Positions 27,879 through 36,050 are shown, counted from the first letter of the stretch. The stretch is 64,000 nt of DNA from Xanthomonas sp. DAR 35659 (GCF_041242975.1 NZ_CP162488.1:672001-736000), one strand, 5' to 3'. Notes: a model not told the origin generated them from the sequence alone. Numbers and translations are program-made.

Positions 27879-30009
27879 TAAGGGCCAAGTTTCAATCCAC
27901 GCGCCCGTGAGGGCGCGACATCGTGCCCAAGTCCGTCGCGGATCAGCTTGCGGGTTTCAATCCACGCGCCCGTGAGGGCGCGACCTACACCGCCGTCAGG
28001 GTGCGTGTCGTGCGCGAGTTTCAATCCACGCGCCCGTGAGGGCGCGACCCGCGCCATCCGGCAAGAAATTAGGCCAGTCTCGGTTTCAATCCACGCGCCC
28101 GTGAGGGCGCGACTTGCCTACGACGTGGAGTGGCGAAGGGACGATCTGGTTTCAATCCACGCGCCCGTGAGGGCGCGACCATGCGCGATCTGGATAGTTC
28201 AGTTCGTTGGGCGCGTTTCAATCCACGCGCCCGTGAGGGCGCGACAGCAGCATCAACCGCGAAATCTACGGTCCCAAATGGTTTCAATCCACGCGCCCGT
28301 GAGGGCGCGACGGTCCAGGCGGTAATAAATACCCGCTTGCTGAAATGTTTCAATCCACGCGCCCGTGAGGGCGCGACCCGCCGCCCATTCCGTGCTGCAT
28401 GCGGTATGCGCGTTTCAATCCACGCGCCCGTGAGGGCGCGACTCGATGCGTCTGATTCGTCTCGCTTCATCGCCGCGTTTCAATCCACGCGCCCGTGAGG
28501 GCGCGACCAGGTCATTCATGACCCGCGGTTTGATGGCACCGGTTTCAATCCACGCGCCCGTGAGGGCGCGACCATTGCGGCGGGACCGGCGATATGGATG
28601 TGCAGATGTTTCAATCCACGCGCCCGTGAGGGCGCGACGTGTACCAGGATGCGCACACCGCCCCGGCGAACCTGTTTCAATCCACGCGCCCGTGAGGGCG
28701 CGACTCCACTTTCTTGCCGGTCTCGGTCGGACTCCAGCAGTTTCAATCCACGCGCCCGTGAGGGCGCGACGCCACCTGCTGCGCGGGAACGCGGCAAATC
28801 TGGTTTCAATCCACGCGCCCGTGAGGGCGCGACGCGTGCAGATGCCACAGACTTACGTGACGCAGCACGTTTCAATCCACGCGCCCGTGAGGGCGCGACT
28901 TCCGCTTGCGGAGGAACAGACGCTCAGTGCCCTTGTTTCAATCCACGCGCCCGTGAGGGCGCGACTGCCAACCCTGCGAATCACGCGACCCTCGGAACAT
29001 GTTTCAATCCACGCGCCCGTGAGGGCGCGACGCCGCGTAAGACCTTCGTTGAAGTCCTCGTCGTGGTTTCAATCCACGCGCCCGTGAGGGCGCGACGTGT
29101 GGCGCACCTTTCGCGCAGAGCCCGAATACGTGTTTCAATCCACGCGCCCGTGAGGGCGCGACATGTACACCTTCCTGCGGGTGCGATAGAAGCAGGTTTC
29201 AATCCACGCGCCCGTGAGGGCGCGACGGTATCACCAATCATGCGTCCCGAGCCTCATTCGTTTCAATCCACGCGCCCGTGAGGGCGCGACCACGCGACCG
29301 CGAAGATCGGGGATGCGGAATTGCGTTTCAATCCACGCGCCCGTGAGGGCGCGACTGGAAGGCGAACACCACCATCGGCTCGCTGGTGAAGTTTCAATCC
29401 ACGCGCCCGTGAGGGCGCGACATACGGGTCATCGAATATGCAGCGAACGGGCTGGGTTTCAATCCACGCGCCCGTGAGGGCGCGACCGGTCGTCGATTGC
29501 TTCCGGCACATCGCTACGCTGTTTCAATCCACGCGCCCGTGAGGGCGCGACCCATCTGCGCCATACCCTGCGCAATCGAGAGAAAGTTTCAATCCACGCG
29601 CCCGTGAGGGCGCGACCTGCCGATCACAGCAGGGCGTACAGGCAGCGCCGTGTTTCAATCCACGCGCCCGTGAGGGCGCGACCAGGGCACGCCGTTTAGT
29701 TCCGAGACGGGCGGCGTGTTTCAATCCACGCGCCCGTGAGGGCGCGACGTCCTCAGGGTGCAGCTCGTGTCCCTCTGGGGTGTTTCAATCCACGCGCCCG
29801 TGAGGGCGCGACTGCGCATGGCTGAGGCCATCAGCAAGCTGGTAGAGTTTCAATCCACGCGCCCGTGAGGGCGCGACTGGTACGCCGTCTACCGCGACAC
29901 CATGTTCGCGACGTTTCAATCCACGCGCCCGTGAGGGCGCGACCCGAACGCACCGACCATGCCGACGGCGCGGTTGCGGTTTCAATCCACGCGCCCGTGA
30001 GGGCGCGAC

Positions 30010-30198
30010 CTCGTAAGCATAAGTCTTGACGGTCAGTAGAGAAAAAGCCGGATTTGCGCGAAGCCGCCGCGGCTGGTGTCGAGTGGCGTGGGCGACGTTG
30101 GGCTGATCGCCGTTGCGGCGCGAAGATTTATATGGATATCAATAGCTTGCATCGCCCCGGGAACCTCCCGGGATTTACCAGGTCGCTTGTGGTTCGCA
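30010..30198 (-). promoter_or_regulatory. CRISPR leader region
   Basis: 189 bp between the stop of cas2 and the first (newest) repeat, on the side where the intact repeats lie. It should hold the array promoter and the integration signal read by Cas1-Cas2. A CCCGGGA/TCCCGGG hairpin at 30156-30172 lies just after cas2 and may separate the cas transcript from the array transcript. No clear -35/-10 pair was identified. Confidence 0.75.
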
Positions 30199-30489
30199 TC
30201 AGAAGATCAACGGCCCCTTGAGGTCCAGGCTGGGCTTGGCGCCGACATGTTCGACACGGGCTTCCCACTTGGCACCAAGGTGGTAGAAGCGCAGGCTGTC
30301 CATGCTGGGGTCGATCAAGTCGCACAGGCGCTGCCGCAGCTCGGCCCACTGCGCTGGGTCCACTTCGATCTCGAATACCGAGAACTGGACGCGCTGTCCG
30401 CGGTCCCTGCAGGCTTTGGCGATCTTGCGCAGGCGCTTTTCGCCGCCTGGGGAACTGGTACTGACATCGTAGCTGACCAGGATCATCAT
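30199..30489 (-). CDS. cas2: CRISPR-associated endonuclease Cas2 (type I-C)
   Basis: 96 residues, the normal Cas2 length. It starts with the beta strand ILVSYDVST, whose Asp is the conserved metal-site residue of the ferredoxin fold; FSVFEIEVDP is the conserved second strand. Cas2 dimerises between two Cas1 dimers and shapes the spacer-integration complex. It is the last gene of the cas operon, 15 bp after cas1 and next to the leader. Confidence 0.95.
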   Translation of the reverse strand: MMILVSYDVSTSSPGGEKRLRKIAKACRDRGQRVQFSVFEIEVDPAQWAELRQRLCDLIDPSMDSLRFYHLGAKWEARVEHVGAKPSLDLKGPLIF

Positions 30490-30504
30490 GCGGCGCAGGT
30501 CCTG

Positions 30505-31539
30505 CTATTTCCAAAAGAACGCGGGATAGCCGTCCAGGTCGCCGCGCAGGTGCCGCGCCAGTAGTTGGGCCTGGACGAACGGCAGCAAGCCGATGTCGAC
30601 CTTCTCGCCGAGGAAGGCGTGCTGCAGTTGCTCGCGCTTGCGCTCCTGGTAGGCGACCAGCACGGTCTTGCGGGCATCGTCCTTGAGCAGGACGGCGCCG
30701 TTGTCGAAGACCTGGAAGTCGCGTTCATTCAATTGCCGGCGGTTGATCAGCGACAGCGCCAGGCGTTCGCCGAGCAGGGGGCGGAATTCTTCGGCCAGAT
30801 CCAGGGCAAGGCTCGGACGTCCGGGCCGGTCGCGATGAAGAAAACCCACGGCCGGATCCAATCCGACGGACTCCAAGGCGGAGCGGCAGTCGTGGGTGAG
30901 CAGGGTATAGAGGAAGGAAAGTAGGGCGTTGAAGGCGTCGCGGGGCGGACGGCGATTGCGTCCGCCGAAGCGCAGCAGTGGCGCGTCGGCACGCACCAGT
31001 TGGCCGAACACCCCGAAGTAGGATTGCGCCGCCTCGCCTTCGAGGCCGCGCAGGATGTCCACATCGGTCTCGATCAGGATGCGCTGCGGGATGCGCTTAA
31101 GCCGCTTCAATGCGTGCTGGAACGCGGCTACGTCGGTGAGGCGGTCGCCGTGGTCGCGCCAGCCGCGCGCCAGGACCGCGCGTTGGTTGTGGATCTTGCC
31201 GGCCAGCAGGTGGCGGACGATGGAGGCACAACCCAATGGATCGTCGCTGCGCCGGTATTGCGCGCGCCGTAGCAGTACGTTGCCTGACACGGGGCCTTCG
31301 ACCCGTGCCAGGAAGCGACCCTGTGGCGTCAGATAGCAGATGCTGATGCCTTGTTCGCTGCAGAAACCGAGCAGCTGCGGCGATACCGCGACGCGACCGA
31401 TGCAGACCAGGCTTTCGAGCATGTGCACCGGCAGGCGGGCGCGTTCCTGGCGCTCCACCTCCATGACGATGTTCGCGCCGTCCTTGCGCAGCCAGGCGCC
31501 GTCGGTGGTGGCATACAGTGTGTTGAGTTGGCGGCGCAT
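30505..31539 (-). CDS. cas1: CRISPR-associated integrase Cas1 (type I-C)
   Basis: 344 residues. It has an N-terminal beta-sandwich (LNTLYATTDGAWLRKDG) and a helical catalytic lobe with likely metal ligands Glu167 (GLEGEAAQSYF), His235 (VGFLHRDRPG) and Asp247 (LALDLAEEFRP). It integrates new spacers at the leader end together with Cas2. The start at 31539 was chosen because it follows the cas4 stop by two bases; the longer open frame upstream overlaps cas4. Confidence 0.96.
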   Translation of the reverse strand: MRRQLNTLYATTDGAWLRKDGANIVMEVERQERARLPVHMLESLVCIGRVAVSPQLLGFCSEQGISICYLTPQGRFLARVEGPVSGNVLLRRAQYRRSDDPLGCASIVRHLLAGKIHNQRAVLARGWRDHGDRLTDVAAFQHALKRLKRIPQRILIETDVDILRGLEGEAAQSYFGVFGQLVRADAPLLRFGGRNRRPPRDAFNALLSFLYTLLTHDCRSALESVGLDPAVGFLHRDRPGRPSLALDLAEEFRPLLGERLALSLINRRQLNERDFQVFDNGAVLLKDDARKTVLVAYQERKREQLQHAFLGEKVDIGLLPFVQAQLLARHLRGDLDGYPAFFWK

Positions 31540-31541
31540 CC

Positions 31542-32174
31542 TCAGTCCTCGTCGGCGTCGAGTTGGCGGCGCACCCACTGGTCGACGCTGCCGCGATCGA
31601 GCAGGCGCGGCTGGCACAAGTCGATCAGGGAGCAGGCATCGCAGCGCTTGGCCTCGTAGCGCGCGGCGGGTGTGGCGCCGTCGTGCAGCATGGCGCGCGT
31701 GTCGGCGATGGTGTTCAGGGTGAGCGCACGCAATGCCGCATCGAAGGCAACCTCCTTGCGACGGCGGGTCTGTCCGTAGAACAGCGCGCCGGTGGGTACG
31801 GCACGTCTCATCATATGTTCCAGGCATAGCGCCTGCGCGCACAACTGGACCTCGTCGGCACGGTGCGCTTTTGGGCGCCCGCGCTTGTACTCCACCGGGA
31901 AGGCCACCTCGCCGTCGCCATCGCGATGGAACTCCACCACGTCGGCCTTGCCGGTGATGCCCAACTCCAGCGCCAGCAGTGGCATCGCGGTAACGGTACG
32001 CACGCCGCGCCGGCGCTCGGCCTGCGGCGCATCGGCGCGCTGATGCAGCAAGCGCCCTTCGGCGGTCTGTCGGTTCTCCGCCCACTGCTGCTCCACATGG
32101 ATCAGCGCGCACTGGCGCGGGCAATACAGGTAGTGCTGCAGGGCGGAGAGCGGGATCAGGTCGGCGTCGTCCAT
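31542..32174 (-). CDS. cas4: CRISPR-associated exonuclease Cas4 (type I-C)
   Basis: 210 residues. RecB-like nuclease with an iron-sulfur cluster: Cys18 (YLYCPRQC) and the C-terminal trio in KRCDACSLIDLC are the likely cluster ligands. GKADVVEFH and FPVEYKRG hold the catalytic Asp, Glu and Lys. Cas4 trims prespacers and helps choose those next to a correct PAM. It lies between cas7 and cas1, the standard I-C position. Confidence 0.95.
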   Translation of the reverse strand: MDDADLIPLSALQHYLYCPRQCALIHVEQQWAENRQTAEGRLLHQRADAPQAERRRGVRTVTAMPLLALELGITGKADVVEFHRDGDGEVAFPVEYKRGRPKAHRADEVQLCAQALCLEHMMRRAVPTGALFYGQTRRRKEVAFDAALRALTLNTIADTRAMLHDGATPAARYEAKRCDACSLIDLCQPRLLDRGSVDQWVRRQLDADED

Positions 32175-32193
32175 GTCCCGCTCTCCGCATCCT

Positions 32194-33060
32194 TCAGAAC
32201 AGTTCTTCGACGCTGACGCCCGCCGGCAGGGCGCGATCGATCGCGACCCGGTAGTCGGCGAAGCTGCGTGCCGGCCCGGCGTCCGCCTCGGCGACGCGCT
32301 CGACCGTCACCTTGTCGAACAACACGTGCGCCGGGGCATTGCCCATCGGGTGCTCGTGCTTGAACACGATCAGCTTGCGCGCCGACATCTCGCCGCGTGC
32401 GGCGGAACGGTCGTGCTCGAAGAGGTTGGTCAAGGCGCGCCACAGCAGTTGCAGGTCGTCCTCGGAGAAGCCCGTGCGTTCGGCCAGCTTGGCGGAGATG
32501 AAGCCGTGTGCGCGATACAGGCCGTAGGGCAGGATGTGCTTGCGGCCCATGGTGCGCTCTTTCTCAAGGTCCTTCTCGTTGGTGACCGCCACGCGGGTGA
32601 TCGACACTTCCAGCGGCAGTACCGGCTCCACCGAACTGGCGAAGGCCAGTTGCACGGGGCCACGGACCTGGCCGGAGTTGACTTCGGTGGTCATCACCGC
32701 GCCGAAGGTGCGCACGTCGAAGAAGTTCTTGCACATCCACGACGTCAATTCGCGTGCCTTGGCTTCGTCCTTGGGCAGCTTCTTGGCCTCGTGTTCGATG
32801 CCCAGCGCGGCATAGGCCTGCTTGTGCTGGTTGTTCAACACCGACTTCTCCTGCATGTAGATCGCGTAGCCAGGTTGGCCCTCCTGCTCCAGTGCCACGT
32901 AGTTGCGGATCTTGCGCTTGAGCGCCACGTCGGTGACCAGGCCGCGGTTGGTTTCCGGATCCAGGCGCGGCAGGTTGCCGGCGTCGGGGTCGCCGTTGGG
33001 ATTGCCGTTGGTGACGTCGAACAGGTAGACGAACTCGTAGCGGTTGGCGATGGCGCTCAT
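32194..33060 (-). CDS. cas7: Type I-C Cascade backbone subunit Cas7c (Csd2)
   Basis: 288 residues. The RRM-like Cas7 signature is at the N-terminus ([20 protein letters not shown]), followed by [19 protein letters not shown] and the [11 protein letters not shown] strand. Seven copies normally coat the crRNA and set the six-nucleotide periodicity in which every sixth base is flipped out of the guide-target duplex. Its ATG overlaps the cas8c stop by four bases, so the two are translationally coupled. Confidence 0.96.
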   Translation of the reverse strand: MSAIANRYEFVYLFDVTNGNPNGDPDAGNLPRLDPETNRGLVTDVALKRKIRNYVALEQEGQPGYAIYMQEKSVLNNQHKQAYAALGIEHEAKKLPKDEAKARELTSWMCKNFFDVRTFGAVMTTEVNSGQVRGPVQLAFASSVEPVLPLEVSITRVAVTNEKDLEKERTMGRKHILPYGLYRAHGFISAKLAERTGFSEDDLQLLWRALTNLFEHDRSAARGEMSARKLIVFKHEHPMGNAPAHVLFDKVTVERVAEADAGPARSFADYRVAIDRALPAGVSVEELF

Positions 33061-33464
33061 GCGGTCTCTCCTTCGGAAACGGTGTCGGGGGCGTCCTGGC
33101 CGTCGTTGCGGGCGAAGCGCGCCTGGGTCTGGTGGTAGTAGCCGATCGCGAAGCGGCCTTGCTCCTGGATCGGCAGGCTGCGTGGGAAGCTGGGCGGTAA
33201 GGCATCGACGATCTGGCCGATCTCCTTTTCCAGGTTCACCGCCAGGCCGACCTTCTCTTTACGCAGCTTGCCGAAATGGTTTTGCGCGCTGCGTAGCAGC
33301 ACAGGGAAGATGCTGGCCGGCGTCGCCGAGGCGGCGCCGTAGTAGCGGTCGCGGATGGTGGCGTTGATGCGGTCGCCGAGCGCGGCGCGTTGCAGATTCT
33401 CCAGCGACGCGAACAGCCGTCCCAGCAGATAGCCGGGATCGGTATTGCCTGTATCGAGACTCAT
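33057..33464 (-). CDS. cas11c: Cas11c small subunit from an internal start in cas8c
   Basis: The internal ATG at 33464 is preceded on the minus strand by AAAGGAA eight bases upstream, a ribosome site that has no other purpose inside cas8c. It would yield a 135-residue, mostly helical protein beginning [17 protein letters not shown]. Type I-C systems are known to make their small subunit this way, and it stabilises the R-loop. The sequence evidence is the ribosome site, the position in the last fifth of cas8c, and the size. Confidence 0.8.
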   Translation of the reverse strand: MSLDTGNTDPGYLLGRLFASLENLQRAALGDRINATIRDRYYGAASATPASIFPVLLRSAQNHFGKLRKEKVGLAVNLEKEIGQIVDALPPSFPRSLPIQEQGRFAIGYYHQTQARFARNDGQDAPDTVSEGETA

Positions 33465-34898
33465 GGGTGGTTCCTTTGGGTCGGTGGACAGTCCTTGTTG
33501 CCTGCGCAAGCGCGCGTCGCGTGCCAGGACCGCCCGGCACAGCGCGATGCGTAATGGGGTGAGTTGCCCGTCGGCGCGGAAGCGTATGACGATGCTGCCG
33601 AGCAGGCTTTGTGGATAGCGGATGCCGGTGAGGATCGCCCTTGTCATTTCACCGGCGAGCAAGGGCGAAACGTCTTCGGCCTTGGGCTTGCCATGCTCGC
33701 CGTAGACGTGAGCGGTCTGCAGCGCAAGGTAGGCGGGCGTCGGTGGGCGCTTCCACGCCGGCGGTTCCAACGCGAGGTCGTCGTAGTGATCGGCCAGGCG
33801 TTTGGCGAAGCCAGCCAGCGACTGTGTCTCCCAGAAGCGGATGGACAGGCGCGAGGCGTTCGGCGCTAATCCGAGCACGAAGATGCGGGCGTCGTCGTCC
33901 AGCGAGTCATCCAGATCGCGCAACGGCCGCGCCTGGCGGACCTGCTTCATGACCAGTTCCAGCCGCCGGGTGGCTTGACCGTCGGCGATTGCGGGGTCGT
34001 CGGCGTCGCTGCCGCGCATGAAATCAGCGAAGATGTCCTCGGCATTCTGCGCCTGCATTGCCGTCCCGGCCTGTGCCCAGAACACCACGGTGGTATCGCC
34101 GATCTGCACGCGCTGGCGGTTGTGAGGGTCGCGCCGCAGCAGATGGTTGAGGGCGGTGCTGTAGGCGAATGCCGCTTGTTCGGAAACGGGAGCGTTCTCG
34201 CCTTGCTGCTTGCCGTAGGAGGTGAAGGCATCGAGATTGAAGGAGACGATGGAGGCGCCGGAACTCTGCGCACCGTTCACGCCCTTGATCGCCGGATGCA
34301 GCCGCGCCAGCGGTGCTATCGTGCCGCTGACCAGACACAGGCCGCTGACGCCATCGGCACCCTGGCCTTGTTGCCGGTCCCAGGCCGCGCGTGCAGCGGG
34401 ACGCTCGTGTAGAGGTCCCGGGTCGCTCTCCAGCTTGAAGGCCAGGTTGGTATCCAGTAGCGCCTCACCGTGCGGGGCGAACGCAGGATGAGCGGCGTAT
34501 TGCTCAGGCGACCATGTCGCCAGGAACGCCAGCAGCGCCAGCAGCCCGGGATCGCCGCTGCCGGCCAGGGCCTGCTGGTGCATCGCCTTGAACGCGGCAT
34601 GTTCCTGCTCGCTGCGCTTGCTGCTGGCGCTGACGCCCAGGACGTAGCTGGTCTTGTCCCACAGGAAGTTGGACTTGATACCAGCGGTGCGCTTTTCCGG
34701 CTGCGGGACGCGCATGGCCTTGGCGAGGCGCTTCTTGCCCTCGACGCGATGCTCGTCGTGGACGGAAACGATGCTGCCGTCGGCGGCCAGTACCACGGTG
34801 TAGCCGATGTTCTGCTGGCTGTAGCCTGGTGCGGCGATGCCGGACTCTGGATCGTCCAGCAGCCGTTGGTAATAGTCGGCGAGGGCGGACAGGATCAT
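33057..34898 (-). CDS. cas8c: Type I-C Cascade large subunit Cas8c (Csd1)
   Basis: 613 residues from the ATG at 34898, whose first bases overlap the cas5 stop (ATGA). It begins [14 protein letters not shown], the standard Csd1 start; other familiar blocks are [17 protein letters not shown] and [21 protein letters not shown]. Cas8c recognises the PAM and recruits Cas3. The C-terminal 135 residues also form the separate Cas11c small subunit. The long open frame upstream of 34898 overlaps cas5 and was rejected. Confidence 0.95.
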   Translation of the reverse strand: MILSALADYYQRLLDDPESGIAAPGYSQQNIGYTVVLAADGSIVSVHDEHRVEGKKRLAKAMRVPQPEKRTAGIKSNFLWDKTSYVLGVSASSKRSEQEHAAFKAMHQQALAGSGDPGLLALLAFLATWSPEQYAAHPAFAPHGEALLDTNLAFKLESDPGPLHERPAARAAWDRQQGQGADGVSGLCLVSGTIAPLARLHPAIKGVNGAQSSGASIVSFNLDAFTSYGKQQGENAPVSEQAAFAYSTALNHLLRRDPHNRQRVQIGDTTVVFWAQAGTAMQAQNAEDIFADFMRGSDADDPAIADGQATRRLELVMKQVRQARPLRDLDDSLDDDARIFVLGLAPNASRLSIRFWETQSLAGFAKRLADHYDDLALEPPAWKRPPTPAYLALQTAHVYGEHGKPKAEDVSPLLAGEMTRAILTGIRYPQSLLGSIVIRFRADGQLTPLRIALCRAVLARDARLRRQQGLSTDPKEPPMSLDTGNTDPGYLLGRLFASLENLQRAALGDRINATIRDRYYGAASATPASIFPVLLRSAQNHFGKLRKEKVGLAVNLEKEIGQIVDALPPSFPRSLPIQEQGRFAIGYYHQTQARFARNDGQDAPDTVSEGETA

Positions 34899-35569
34899 GC
34901 GCGCACCCCGCCGTCCTGCGGCGGCGGCACCTCGACCAGCCCATCGACCATGTGCGCGCGAAAGAAGCGCGGGGTCATGCCGTCGACGAAGTCGATGTCG
35001 TGCATCATCCAGCCCAGGTCGCGTTCGCCGGACAAGGCCGGGTCGCTGGCTGGTGGCGTGTCGTCGTCGCCGAGCAGGGCGAAGCTGGCGGGAAACTCCC
35101 GGGTGCCAAGGCATGGTGCCTGGAAGCACTGCCCGCGCCGTGCGCGGCGGTTGAAGATGTCCAGGTGCTTGCCGACGTTGTCGTCGGGGCCAGCTTTGTC
35201 GGTCAACTCGAAATGCGCGGCGATGACGTAACCGACCTCGCGCAGCACGGTGGCGGCACGCTGTTGCCGATCCTCATCGACATAATTGACCAGTTCGTCG
35301 GTACGTCCGGCCTTGATCGCCTTGCCGATACTGGCGGCAGACAGCTTGCTGCCGACTTCGTTGCGGCGGATCGACTCGAAGCGGATCGGCTTGAGCACCT
35401 GGATGCTGTCCACCACCCAGCGGATCGCCGGCTTCCAGTGGATCGCTTCGAGGATGCCGCGCGCGGCCGATGGCGTGATGATGTCGTAGGACACCCGCTC
35501 CACCTTCATTTCCGGACGCGTGAACAGCGCCCGCTCGCCCCAGATATGGAGCCTGACTCCGTAACTCAT
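34895..35569 (-). CDS. cas5c: Type I-C Cas5c, Cascade subunit and crRNA-processing endoribonuclease
   Basis: 224 residues from the ATG at 35569, which has AGGAACAAGG directly upstream; the longer frame to 35668 has no such site. The N-terminus SYGVRLHIWGERALFTRPEMKVERVSYDIITPSAARGILEAI is standard Cas5d/Cas5c (quoted from position 2 to 43; key residues are the Trp, the Arg-Pro-Glu-Met block and the Thr-Pro-Ser-Ala-Ala-Arg-Gly loop). In type I-C, Cas5 replaces Cas6 and cuts the repeat below its stem, leaving an 11-nucleotide 5' handle. It is the first gene after the regulatory gap behind cas3. Confidence 0.95.
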   Translation of the reverse strand: MSYGVRLHIWGERALFTRPEMKVERVSYDIITPSAARGILEAIHWKPAIRWVVDSIQVLKPIRFESIRRNEVGSKLSAASIGKAIKAGRTDELVNYVDEDRQQRAATVLREVGYVIAAHFELTDKAGPDDNVGKHLDIFNRRARRGQCFQAPCLGTREFPASFALLGDDDTPPASDPALSGERDLGWMMHDIDFVDGMTPRFFRAHMVDGLVEVPPPQDGGVRA

Positions 35570-35643
35570 CCTTGTTCCTCTGTCAGACGCGATTGACTGA
35601 ATCTCTGCTCTCAACGTGTCAATCGATGACACCTGGTTGTAAT

Positions 35644-35741
35644 GCTCCCTTGCCGAATAGACCGGCAAGGGAGCGGCTGCAGAGCCCTGCGGGTTGGTTT
35701 GTCAGTATTTCAATCCACACTTCTTTAATCAGAGAAGCGAC
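35644..35741 (-). ncRNA. CreA/CreR-like guide: degenerate CRISPR repeat plus spacer-like segment
   Basis: On the minus strand, 35741-35707 is a repeat look-alike. It starts GTCGC, has a five-pair stem CTTCT/AGAAG with a changed sequence, and ends GTGTGGATTGAAAT. This keeps both ends of the true repeat (GTCGC and GTGGATTGAAA), including ten of the eleven handle bases. The next 32 bases (35706-35675) act as a spacer beginning ACTGACAAACCAACCC. A perfect 12-pair hairpin follows at 35674-35644 (GCTCCCTTGCCG / CGGCAAGGGAGC), in the place of a second repeat. Stand-alone, diverged repeat-spacer units inside cas operons are known as CreA (antitoxin of CreTA) or CreR (autorepressor). The identity here is inferred; the structure is seen directly. 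Confidence 0.72.
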
Positions 35742-35822
35742 TTTGAGTTGCCGAAACCTGCAACTGTCGTTAGCGTGTTCCGGCACTCGGGGGCGCAAAC
35801 CACCCCGCGAGTGCCAGAACAA

Positions 35823-35858
35823 TCAAGCTCTTCTGATCAAATGGTGGCTAACCATCAT
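35823..35858 (-). CDS. 11-codon mini-ORF with tandem AGA codons
   Basis: Reads M-M-V-S-H-H-L-I-R-R-A-stop, with codons nine and ten both AGA. AGGAGG ends two bases before the first ATG and five before the second. AGA is the rarest arginine codon in such GC-rich genomes. The product is too short to be a normal protein, and the arrangement fits a ribosome- and tRNA-trapping element instead. It could also be a leader peptide for the cas5 transcript. Confidence 0.5.
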   Translation of the reverse strand: MMVSHHLIRRA

Positions 35859-35916
35859 TGCCTCCTGCCGATTCCGGCATTGGGCCTATCCCGCGAAGGA
35901 GAGGTTCTGGTTGCTG

Positions 35917-35956
35917 ACAACGGCCGCCGCTGCTACGGCGGCCGTTGTTTTTTTTT
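35917..35956 (+). terminator. Strong intrinsic terminator on the plus strand in the cas3-cas5 gap
   Basis: ACAACGGCCGCCG (35917-35929) pairs perfectly with CGGCGGCCGTTGT (35936-35948) around a six-base loop, followed by a run of nine T to 35956. It faces opposite to the cas genes, so it must end a plus-strand RNA arising in the gap, or protect the cas3 end from antisense transcription. Read on the minus strand it is a stable hairpin preceded by A9. Confidence 0.8.
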
Positions 35957-35986
35957 ACGCTCCTCTCAGATGGATTGCAAGACATC

Positions 35987-36018
35987 AGAATACCCTTCGG
36001 GTTGGTTTTTCAGTAAAG
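35987..36018 (-). promoter_or_regulatory. Predicted Cascade target and promoter-like segment downstream of cas3
   Basis: On the minus strand 36014-35993 reads ACTGAAAAACCAACCCGAAGGG. It equals the first 22 bases of the spacer-like segment at 35706-35685 except at positions 6 and 18, the flipped-out positions of type I guides. The preceding trinucleotide is TTT, close to the TTC PAM of type I-C. The site overlaps a weak promoter-like pair (TTTACT and TATTCT, 19 bases apart) and starts 37 bases after the cas3 stop. Binding there would block minus-strand transcription toward the mini-ORF and cas5c. Confidence 0.68.
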
Positions 36019-36050
36019 TTAAAATTTCCTGGCATAATTTATGAATGAAT

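Larger units (their letters stand above)
24327..30009 (-). CRISPR. Type I-C CRISPR array, about 74 repeats, interrupted by an IS
   Basis: I count 74 repeats of 31 bp and 73 spacers of 32-37 bp (mostly 34-35). On the plus strand a repeat reads GTTTCAATCCA, then the stem CGCGCCC-GTGA-GGGCGCG, then AC. The crRNA sense is the minus strand, so repeats end in ATTGAAAC as usual for type I-C, and the leader lies at the right side next to cas2. The oldest three repeats at the left end (24327-24357, 24395-24425, 24461-24491) are degenerate, as is normal for a trailer; the copies at 24925 and 25843 have isolated substitutions. All others are essentially identical, which implies active maintenance. One spacer (26985-27011 plus 27882-27888) is split by an IS5-family element; without it the spacer is 34 bp. 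Confidence 0.97.
35777..35986 (-). ncRNA. Candidate CreT-like toxin RNA
   Basis: Predicted minus-strand transcript between the guide target and the degenerate repeat. In order it contains a GC-rich 5' hairpin (35948-35917), a strong Shine-Dalgarno AGGAGG (35866-35861), an 11-codon ORF with tandem AGA codons, and a 12-pair hairpin with one mismatch (35820-35777, GTTC-GGCACTCG / CGAGTGCC-GAAC arms) starting two bases after the stop. CreT toxins described in haloarchaeal I-B loci are small RNAs with a strong ribosome site and tandem rare codons that sequester a minor tRNA. The 5' end is assumed from a TATTCT-like -10 at 35992-35987. Expression is not shown by the sequence. Confidence 0.55.

Noticed and set aside
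24327..30009. Many ORFs on both strands rich in FNPRAREGAT, VSIHAPVRAR or APSRARGLK motifs
   Set aside because: They are translations of the CRISPR repeat in different frames and have no ribosome sites.
34899..35129. N-terminal extension of cas8c
   Set aside because: It overlaps cas5c almost entirely; the ATG at 34898 gives the standard start and a four-base coupling overlap.
35569..35668. Longer N-terminus for cas5c
   Set aside because: The extra 33 residues do not match Cas5c, while the ATG at 35569 has a strong ribosome site.
35694..36044. 116-codon plus-strand ORF in the cas3-cas5 gap
   Set aside because: It crosses the degenerate repeat, two hairpins and a strong terminator, lacks a Shine-Dalgarno and has no recognisable domain.
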